Part shown: positions 29,852-35,700 of the stretch, in pieces
Position numbering within the stretch: position 1 is the stretch's first letter
Layout: each line of letters begins with the position of its first letter
Origin: CALHKP01 sp963558075
GTDB taxonomy: Bacteria > Bacillota > Clostridia > Peptostreptococcales > Anaerovoracaceae
NCBI GenBank assembly: GCA_963558075.1
Contig: CAUWFN010000018.1
Location: 1-35,700, forward strand
Reading direction: 5' to 3'
Length of the DNA: 35,700 nt
Translations under genes and position numbers: made by a program
Notes under the pieces: generated by a model
The model's database searches: none
Told to the model about the DNA's origin: nothing
The model's input: the letters and a program-made list of their open reading frames with translations, nothing else

Positions 29852-30604
29852 TCAACCAAACCTTCCTGTTATATAATCTTCTGTTTTCTTATTTGACGGT
29901 ACTGAGAACAGCTTCTCTGTCTTGTCATACTCGATCATTTCTCCCAGAAGGAAGAATGCTGTGTTGTCAGAAACTCTAAGAGCCTGCTGCATATTATGTG
30001 TAACCATAACGATTGTGTATTTCTTCTTCAGTTCCATTGTCAAATCTTCAATCTTTGATGTGGAAATAGGGTCAAGGGCACTTGTTGATTCGTCCATCAG
30101 TAGAACCTCTGGATTTACTGCAAGAGCTCTTGCGATGCAGATTCTCTGCTGCTGTCCACCAGAAAGAGCAAGGGCGCTTTTTTTCAGTCTGTCTTTTACA
30201 TCATCCCATACTGCTGCATCTCTCAGTGACTTTTCCACTATTTCGTCAAGCTCGGCTTTGTTTCTGATGCCGTGAGTTCTTGGACCGTAAGCAATGTTGT
30301 CATACACACTCATTGGGAAAGGGTTCGCCTTCTGAAATACCATTCCAACCCTCTTTCTGAGGCTATTTACTTCTACATCCTTATATATGTCCTCACCGTC
30401 AAGACCAACAAAACCGTCAATCTTGCAACCTTCAACGAGGTCGTTCATTCTATTTAGAGTTTTCAGTAGCGTTGATTTTCCGCATCCGGAAGGTCCAATC
30501 AGCGCTGTGATTTCATTTTCAGGAATTTCCAGATTAATATCTTTTAGTGCATGGAAATTTCCATAATGAAGGTTAAGATTTTTTATATCAAATTTTGTAC
30601 TCAA
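29852..30604 (-). CDS. pstB: Phosphate ABC transporter ATP-binding protein PstB
   Basis: A 250-residue ABC ATPase. Walker A GPSGCGKST (residues 37-45), Q-loop in GMVFQKANPFPMSVYDN, signature LSGGQQQR, Walker B VLLMDESTSALDP and the switch histidine in IVMVTHNMQQA are all present, and the NPFP segment is typical of PstB. It powers phosphate import through PstC and PstA. The start is TTG at 30604: GGAG lies eight bases upstream, the frame matches known PstB starts and no suitable ATG is nearby. Three bases separate it from pstA, and phoU follows directly, so the genes are one transcript. Confidence 0.96.
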   Translation of the reverse strand: MSTKFDIKNLNLHYGNFHALKDINLEIPENEITALIGPSGCGKSTLLKTLNRMNDLVEGCKIDGFVGLDGEDIYKDVEVNSLRKRVGMVFQKANPFPMSVYDNIAYGPRTHGIRNKAELDEIVEKSLRDAAVWDDVKDRLKKSALALSGGQQQRICIARALAVNPEVLLMDESTSALDPISTSKIEDLTMELKKKYTIVMVTHNMQQALRVSDNTAFFLLGEMIEYDKTEKLFSVPSNKKTEDYITGRFG

Positions 30605-30606
30605 TT

Positions 30607-31446
30607 CTAATTCTCCTTTTTCGCGATCTTCTTTGCTATAAGTCCTGATATAGCGTTAATTACAATTACTACAAGAACGAGGATTACTGCTGTTGCATAG
30701 GCCTGATCTGTATAGAGCCCTTCTGAGTAGAGAGCATACATGTGTACAGATAGGGTTCTTCCTGTATCAAAGACGCTCGTTGCGATTCCTGCAACTGTAC
30801 CTGCTGTGTAAATCAGGGCTGCTGTTTCACCTACTATTCTTCCTACGCCCAGAATAACACCGGATAAAATTCCCGGTACTGCTGATGGAAGAACTACTTT
30901 GAAAACTGTTCTAAGTTTTCCAGCTCCAAGACCAAAGCTTCCTTCACGATACGACTGAGGTACTGACTTTAGAGCTTCTTCTGTAGTTCTCATAATCAGA
31001 GGAAGTATCATGATTGCAATGGTCATTGTTCCTGCAAGAATTGAATATTCCCACTTAAGTTTTATAACAAAGAATAGGAAACCGAAAAGTCCGTATACTA
31101 TTGACGGAATTCCAGATAAAGTTTCTGTTGTAAGACGGATAAGTCCTACAAGCTTGTTTCCTTTTCCCGCATATTCTACAAGATATACTGCTGCAAACAC
31201 TCCTACAGGCACTGACACCAAAAGCGCAAGAGCTGTAATTGTAATTGTGTTTATAATCGCAGGCATCATTGAAACGTTTTCTGTAGTATACTCCAGCGCA
31301 AATAGCTCTGGTCTTAGATGAGGAACACCTTTTATCAAAATGTATCCGATTACTGTACAAAGCACTGCAACAGTTATACAGGCTGCAGCTTTTACTGCTA
31401 TATTCAGCACAAGAGAAAGAGGCTGACCTTTATATTTCTTAAGCAT
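30607..31446 (-). CDS. pstA: Phosphate ABC transporter permease PstA
   Basis: A 279-residue permease with six membrane segments. The cytoplasmic coupling helix (EAA loop) is visible in REGSFGLGAGKLRTVFKVVLPSAVPGILSGVILG (about residues 165-200, abbreviated here by position), and GIPSIVYGLFGFLFF around residue 113 is typical of Pst permeases. It forms the membrane channel with PstC. Its ATG (31446) follows the pstC stop without a gap, and pstB begins three bases after its stop. Confidence 0.95.
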   Translation of the reverse strand: MLKKYKGQPLSLVLNIAVKAAACITVAVLCTVIGYILIKGVPHLRPELFALEYTTENVSMMPAIINTITITALALLVSVPVGVFAAVYLVEYAGKGNKLVGLIRLTTETLSGIPSIVYGLFGFLFFVIKLKWEYSILAGTMTIAIMILPLIMRTTEEALKSVPQSYREGSFGLGAGKLRTVFKVVLPSAVPGILSGVILGVGRIVGETAALIYTAGTVAGIATSVFDTGRTLSVHMYALYSEGLYTDQAYATAVILVLVVIVINAISGLIAKKIAKKEN

Positions 31447-32304
31447 TTATGCCTTTGCCTCCCTTCTTTTGATAAGAGAAAACAGCAGATTGATAATCAA
31501 TATGAAGGCAAACAGTACTACGCCTGTTGCAATCAGAGCTTCTCTATGAAGTCCTGCCGCATATCCCATTTCTAGTACTATGTTTGTTGTCATTGTTCTA
31601 ACTCCGGAGGTTATGCTTTCCGGAAGTACTGGCTGGTTTCCAACAATCATCGAAACTGCAAGGGTTTCTCCAATCGCTCTTCCAACACCTAGTATTACAG
31701 CTGCTGTAATACCGGATTTTGCTGCAGGAACAACTGTAAAGAATACGCTTCTTTCATGAGTTGCGCCAAGGGCAAGTGAGCCTTCGTAGTAGCTTTCCGG
31801 AACAGCTCTGATATTGCTTTCTGATACACTTATTATCGTTGGAAGTATCATAATTCCCAGCATAATTGATGCTGTAAGAATACCTTTTCCGTTTTCGCCA
31901 AAAATATTTTGCATGGCAGGTACGATAACAACTAGACCGAAAAAGCCGTATACGATTGAAGGTATTCCGGCAAGCAGATCTATGGATGGTTTGAGAATCT
32001 TATACATTTTTGGTGAGCAGAATCTTGCCATGTAAATAGCACAAAGAATTCCTACAGGCACACCTAAGATAATCGCACCGATTGTAACATAGATACTTCC
32101 TACGATCATAGGAAATATGCCGAAAATGTTATTAAGAGGTCTCCACTCTCTTCCGGTCAGAAATTCACTAAATCCAATTTGCTTCATTGCTGGCAGCCCA
32201 TTTCCAAACATAAAAACACAAATGAGTAAAACCGCAATTATTGAAGCACAGGCAGCAAGTAAAAACACAAGCTGCATTCCTTTTTCTTTTACTTCGTTTT
32301 TCAT
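31447..32304 (-). CDS. pstC: Phosphate ABC transporter permease PstC
   Basis: A 285-residue permease with six membrane segments and the Pst permease features FSEFLTGREWRPLNNIFGIFP (about residues 45-65), AGIPSIVYGFFGLVV near 112, the coupling loop ending SLALGATHERSVFFTVVPAAKSGI (positions about 175-200) and GRAIGETLAVSMIVGN near 208. It is the first gene of the pst operon here; in most bacteria pstS comes first, while here pstS is fifth. A Pho box with the same layout as that of pstS lies upstream. The start ATG is preceded by AAAAGGAAAAG. Confidence 0.95.
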   Translation of the reverse strand: MKNEVKEKGMQLVFLLAACASIIAVLLICVFMFGNGLPAMKQIGFSEFLTGREWRPLNNIFGIFPMIVGSIYVTIGAIILGVPVGILCAIYMARFCSPKMYKILKPSIDLLAGIPSIVYGFFGLVVIVPAMQNIFGENGKGILTASIMLGIMILPTIISVSESNIRAVPESYYEGSLALGATHERSVFFTVVPAAKSGITAAVILGVGRAIGETLAVSMIVGNQPVLPESITSGVRTMTTNIVLEMGYAAGLHREALIATGVVLFAFILIINLLFSLIKRREAKA

Positions 32305-32336
32305 TTTCTTTTCCTTTTTTAACCACTAATTTTCTT

Positions 32337-32396
32337 ATCATATTTTATTTATTCAATGTTAAATTTAAAATCAGACTTATGTTAAATTCATGTAAA
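32337..32396 (-). promoter_or_regulatory. Pho box and promoter of the pstC operon
   Basis: Minus strand TTTACA (32396-32391), TTAACA (32385-32380, 11 bases on), TTAACA (32362-32357, 23 bases on), 14 bases, then TATGAT (32342-32337) as -10. The 11/23/14 spacing repeats that before pstS exactly. PhoP would bind the hexamers and recruit polymerase when phosphate is scarce. Confidence 0.78.
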
Positions 32397-32469
32397 ATCT
32401 GTATCCTCTATTATCAAAATAAGCTCAGGCCATGGCAAGCTTTAAACAAAAGCATCAAAAAACAAAAAG

Positions 32470-32492
32470 ACTTCGGAAACATTTTCCGAAGT
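32470..32492 (-). terminator. Terminator of dtd
   Basis: ACTTCGGAAA and TTTCCGAAGT with a three-base loop, followed on the minus strand by CTTTTTGTTTTTTG, ten bases past the dtd stop. Confidence 0.93.
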
Positions 32493-32501
32493 CCATTAGT
32501 T

Positions 32502-32948
32502 CTAAAGCTCGTCAGAATCAAGTATCACTGTAAAAGGTCCGTCATTTGTAAGACTTACCTTCATATCAGCGCCAAAGCTTCCTGTCTCTACAACGCTAAC
32601 TTGTTTTCTACATTCTGCAATTATATATTCGTATATTCTCTCTGCCATGTCAGGCGCACCTGCCTTTGTAAAGCTTGGTCTATTTCCCTTCTTACAATCT
32701 GCATAAAGAGTAAACTGCGATATCAGCAGAAGCTGTCCTGATACAGCATCTAGCGAAAGATTTGTCTTTCCATTTTCATCTTCAAATATTCTCATGCCGA
32801 TGAGCTTTCTGATCATCTTGTCTGCAATTTCATCAGTATCTGTATCACAGACACCAATCAAAACGACAAACCCATGATCAATCTTTCCTATTATATTACC
32901 ATCTACTTCAACACTTGCATTTTTTGCTCTTTGAATTACAAATCTCAT
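32502..32948 (-). CDS. dtd: D-aminoacyl-tRNA deacylase
   Basis: A 148-residue enzyme that frees D-amino acids (and mischarged glycine) from tRNA. The family motifs are MRFVIQRAKNASVEVDG at the start, the catalytic-site SQFTLYADCKKGNRPSF (about residues 76-92) and the C-terminal NDGPFTV, the GPxT-type cross-subunit motif near residue 137. Length is normal. I choose ATG 32948, with GGAG seven bases upstream; a longer TTG frame begins at 32960. It starts 13 bases after the YitT gene stop and is probably co-transcribed with it, with a terminator after it. D-Tyr/D-amino-acid detoxification suits an amino-acid-fermenting anaerobe but is a general function. Confidence 0.95.
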   Translation of the reverse strand: MRFVIQRAKNASVEVDGNIIGKIDHGFVVLIGVCDTDTDEIADKMIRKLIGMRIFEDENGKTNLSLDAVSGQLLLISQFTLYADCKKGNRPSFTKAGAPDMAERIYEYIIAECRKQVSVVETGSFGADMKVSLTNDGPFTVILDSDEL

Positions 32949-32960
32949 ATCATTCTCCAA

Positions 32961-33842
32961 TCATTCTTTTGGTGGTTTATAGAATCTACCATCTATCATT
33001 TCTGTTTTCATTACGTTGATGAATGCCTTAGGGTCCGTTTCTCTGATTGCGTTAATTACAATATTAACCTCATCACTTGATACTACTGAATAAAGCATAT
33101 CACGCTCAACACCCTGGTAGCAGCCTATTCCCTTGAAATGGGTCGCATCGTGGTGCGTAAGCACTTTGATTTTACCATAAACTGCATCTGGCTGGCTAGT
33201 GATAATCAAAAGAGTATGTTTCTGATATTTTTTGAATAGAACCTGTATCACCTGCGTTGAACAGAACTGGAATATTATAGAATATAGCGCCTTGTCAAAT
33301 CCAAAAAGTACTCCCGCTGTTACAAGGATACATACATTGAACATCAGTATGTAGTTCCAAGCATCTATACCTTTTTTCTCTGACATATATATGGATATAA
33401 AATCCGTTCCTCCAGCACTTGCCCCTGCAACAAGACAAAGGCTGATTGCCGCTCCGTTTAAGATTCCTCCAAAGATTGCAACAAGAAGTACATCATATGT
33501 AATTACAGTCTCGGGAATTAGGTCAGTTAAAATACTGCTCAGTATAATCTCATACATTGAGTAAATCGTAAATGTTTTTCCCAGATATTTTATACCTATA
33601 TATATAGGAAGCATATTAATAGGAACATATATGAGCGAGTACGCCAGCTTCATGCCGAGAAACTGGTCTGCTGACTGCTGAATCAAAAGTGTGATTCCCG
33701 CAAAACCTCCTGGAAATAGTCCTCCTGTGTGAACAAAGCTCTTAAGGTTGAATGCCATGATAAAAGCACCTAGAGTTACAAGTAAAATTCTCTTTAATTC
33801 TCTGACCATATAATGGTCATCTTTTTTTAGTATTTTCCCCAT
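32961..33842 (-). CDS. YitT-family membrane protein with DUF2179 domain
   Basis: A 293-residue protein: five or six membrane segments (residues about 18-38, 50-75, 85-105, 115-140, 155-190) and a C-terminal cytoplasmic DUF2179 domain (about 215-285, including THFKGIGCYQG and DPKAFINVMKTEMIDGRF). It shows the YitT family's GGLFPGGFAGITLLIQ and AGASAGGTDFISIY motifs. The family is widespread in Firmicutes, and its transported substrate is not established. AGAGGAG lies four bases before the ATG at 33842. It leads a two-gene unit with dtd and is divergent from the symporter gene. Confidence 0.9.
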   Translation of the reverse strand: MGKILKKDDHYMVRELKRILLVTLGAFIMAFNLKSFVHTGGLFPGGFAGITLLIQQSADQFLGMKLAYSLIYVPINMLPIYIGIKYLGKTFTIYSMYEIILSSILTDLIPETVITYDVLLVAIFGGILNGAAISLCLVAGASAGGTDFISIYMSEKKGIDAWNYILMFNVCILVTAGVLFGFDKALYSIIFQFCSTQVIQVLFKKYQKHTLLIITSQPDAVYGKIKVLTHHDATHFKGIGCYQGVERDMLYSVVSSDEVNIVINAIRETDPKAFINVMKTEMIDGRFYKPPKE

Positions 33843-34034
33843 TTTCTCCTCTCAAAAAACTTTTTATATTTCTTCTCATTTATTATATAACTTCTGCATA
33901 ACATCTATTTTAGCACATTGGCCTTCTAAAATTAAGAAAATTTCTTTGTTTTTTGACACAAAAACTAATTTTGTACATTTCGTTTTCCTGTTTTTTATTT
34001 TATTACACAAATTTCACAATTATAAATAATGGTC

Positions 34035-34063
34035 TTGACACAATTAACACCTTTGACTATAAT
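34035..34063 (+). promoter_or_regulatory. Consensus sigma-A promoter of the symporter gene
   Basis: TTGACA (34035-34040), 17 bases, TATAAT (34058-34063): both hexamers are perfect. The leader is about 40 bases. A dyad ACAAAA-N5-TTTTGT at 33958-33974, 60 bases upstream of the -35, could be a regulator site. The rest of the 267-base divergent gap is AT-rich. Confidence 0.9.
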
Positions 34064-34109
34064 GAAGAAGACTTAATAAACAACAAAATTATTCAGGAGG
34101 TTAATAAAA

Positions 34110-35513
34110 ATGGATAACAAACAGCAAAAAGGCATGTTCAAAAGTAATTTCGGCTTCCTGATGGCAACTATAGGTTCTGCTGTCGGGCTCGGAAATTTGT
34201 GGGGCTTCCCTTATAAGATGGGGAACGGCGGCGGTTTTGCCTTTTTGGTCTTATACCTGATAATGGCTGTATGTATCGGATACAGCTGTATGATAGGTGA
34301 ATTCGCGATGGGACGTAAGTCCGGCAAAGGTGTACTCGGAGCATACGAGGCAATCAGCAAGAAATTCAAGTTCAACGGATGGTTCGCAACACTCACACCA
34401 TTCTTCCTAATGATGTTCTACTGCGCACTCGGCGGTTACTGCCTCAAGTATCTGATTGCAAACCTTGGCGACGTATTTGGAGCAGGCTGGGGAATCGGCG
34501 ATGCCGAGAGCGGAGCATACTTCAACGAATTCATCTGCGACACACCTCAGGCACTTGTTCTAACACTGATATTCCTTGCACTTACAATCGGAATCGTTAC
34601 TCTTGGTGTATCATCAGGTGTAGAGAAATTCTCAGTTATCGCAATGCCAGCATTATTCGTAATGCTTGTTATAGTAGTAATTAGAAGCGTTACTCTGCCA
34701 GGAGCTGCAGAAGGTATCGCATTCATGTTCAAACCAAACTTCGACGTATTCAAAGGAACTGGCTGGATCAAGGTTCTTGCTTCAGCAGGAGGACAGCTCT
34801 TCTTCTCACTTTCAATTGCATCAGGCTGTCTGATTGCATATGGTTCATACCTTGACAAGAAGGAAAACCTAGAGAGAAACGCACTTCTCGTTCCTATAGC
34901 AGATACATCAGTTGCAATCCTTGCAGGTCTTGCAACAATTCCAGCTGTATTCTCTGCAGGTCTTGAACCAGCACAGGGTCCAGGAATGTTATTCATAACA
35001 CTTCAGACAGTATTCCAGGGAATGGGAGCTACAGGACCAATATTTGGAACTGTATTCTACCTACTTGTATTCCTTGCAGCACTTACAAGCTCAATCGCAA
35101 TGATGGAAGGCGCTGTATCAGCATTCATCGATATGCGTATGGAAAAAGGTAAGACACCTGGAAGAGCAATCGTTACAACTTCTATCGGAGCTGTAGCTTG
35201 TGTCGGCGCAATTATCGTAACAGTAGACTCACTCGGAAGTGGAAACCTTCCTCACCTATTCGGATTCTCAACATGGCTTGATACATTCGATCTATTTGCA
35301 GAAGGTATCCTGATGCCTCTAGGAGCTCTGATTATGACAATTATATTAGGCTGGCTGAGACCAAACTATATCGACGACGAGGTTAAACTCAGCAGCTCAT
35401 ACAAGAGCAAACCTTTCGTTTCGGCTTGCCTCAAGTTCCTAGCACCTGCATTCATGATTTTCATCCTTGTAGGTCAGATGGACTCATTCTTCAAACTAGG
35501 TATATTCAATTAA
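34110..35513 (+). CDS. Neurotransmitter:sodium symporter family amino-acid transporter
   Basis: A 467-residue membrane protein of the NSS (LeuT/Tyt1/MhsT) family, with about 11 membrane segments. The diagnostic first segment IGSAVGLGNLWGFPYKMGNGGGFAF (around residues 22-46) carries the unwound substrate/Na+ site; Trp-Gly replaces the more usual Trp-Arg after the GNLW motif, so the extracellular-gate arginine is absent. Later segments keep FFSLSIASGCLIAYGSYL (about 233-250) and FLAALTSSIAMMEGAVS near 327. It should import an amino acid with Na+, substrate unknown. AGGAGG lies nine bases before the ATG, and the promoter is a perfect consensus. A terminator follows. Confidence 0.93.
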   Translation: MDNKQQKGMFKSNFGFLMATIGSAVGLGNLWGFPYKMGNGGGFAFLVLYLIMAVCIGYSCMIGEFAMGRKSGKGVLGAYEAISKKFKFNGWFATLTPFFLMMFYCALGGYCLKYLIANLGDVFGAGWGIGDAESGAYFNEFICDTPQALVLTLIFLALTIGIVTLGVSSGVEKFSVIAMPALFVMLVIVVIRSVTLPGAAEGIAFMFKPNFDVFKGTGWIKVLASAGGQLFFSLSIASGCLIAYGSYLDKKENLERNALLVPIADTSVAILAGLATIPAVFSAGLEPAQGPGMLFITLQTVFQGMGATGPIFGTVFYLLVFLAALTSSIAMMEGAVSAFIDMRMEKGKTPGRAIVTTSIGAVACVGAIIVTVDSLGSGNLPHLFGFSTWLDTFDLFAEGILMPLGALIMTIILGWLRPNYIDDEVKLSSSYKSKPFVSACLKFLAPAFMIFILVGQMDSFFKLGIFN

Positions 35514-35534
35514 TCCACACTAACTATATGCAAA

Positions 35535-35587
35535 AAGGGCTGTGTGCGCCATCGGTTTTACGGATAGCGCATATGGCCTCTTTTTTT
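35535..35587 (+). terminator. Terminator of the symporter gene; right-edge sequence
   Basis: AGGGCTGTGTGCGC (35536-35549) pairs imperfectly with GCGCATATGGCCT (35567-35579) and is followed by CTTTTTTT. The remaining 110 bases to the window edge are AT-rich with no gene; TTGACA at 35688-35693 may be the -35 of a promoter whose -10 lies outside. Confidence 0.8.
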
Positions 35588-35700
35588 ATTATATTTTGAA
35601 AATTTATACAAGTTTTGTCTCGCAATCTTGGTCCCGAACACTCTTTTTGTTTTTTATTACAAAAAATAAAAAATTATTTTATTTTTATTGACAAAGTTTA

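Overview
The window reads as chromosome of a low-to-medium-GC, Gram-positive anaerobe of the class Clostridia. The grounds are strong AGGAGG ribosome sites, AGA-rich arginine codons, a PhoP-type (TTAACA repeat) phosphate regulon, sigma-54 control of an NhaC transporter, ferredoxin-domain MinD-type ATPases, a CD1871A-type small CXXC protein and Gram-positive conjugative-element genes. I cannot name the species; an amino-acid-fermenting relative of Anaerovoracaceae/Peptostreptococcaceae would fit, but this is inference.

Region 1 (1-4450, all minus strand) looks like part of an integrative conjugative element or its remnant. It holds a truncated AAA ATPase, a shortened CbrC-like protein, a DUF5688 protein, a TrbL/VirB6-like channel protein and a complete AbiE toxin-antitoxin pair with its own operator-promoter. 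No integrase, relaxase or attachment site is visible. Region 2 (4600-9990, plus) is a TetR-controlled operon of FGGY kinase, class II aldolase with a degenerate second half, GtrA membrane protein and class III aminotransferase, closed by a shared terminator. Region 3 (9992-12724, minus) is a membrane and extracytoplasmic redox group: a hypothetical, a DUF3267 protein, a TlpA-like thioredoxin lipoprotein, a 50-residue CXXC protein and a NapH-like polyferredoxin. Region 4 (12836-18471) has a biotin-controlled bioY, an Orange-protein-like cluster (DUF134 regulator, two NifX-like proteins, two ferredoxin/MinD ATPases), queT behind a probable preQ1-I riboswitch, and a CPA2 antiporter.

Region 5 (18726-22966, minus) is a folate operon, folC-folE-HD protein-folP-folBK. 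The HD protein sits where the missing dihydroneopterin-triphosphate phosphatase step would be expected. Region 6 (22975-27147) pairs a sigma-54 activator, whose sensor is a degenerate diaminohexanoate-dehydrogenase-like domain, with a divergent NhaC-family transporter that has a near-consensus -24/-12 promoter. Region 7 (27162-28081) is about 0.9 kb of non-coding DNA made of three back-to-back repeat arrays: about 4 x 69 bp G-rich with inverted-repeat ends, 6 x 52 bp hairpins and 6 x 54 bp hairpins. The arms of the hairpins co-vary. This is the most unusual structure in the window. Region 8 (28130-32396, minus) is pstC-pstA-pstB-phoU-pstS. pstS is last, has its own Pho box laid out like the one before pstC, and encodes a circularly permuted phosphate-binding protein. 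Region 9 holds dtd, a YitT-family protein and a divergent sodium:amino-acid symporter with a consensus sigma-A promoter.
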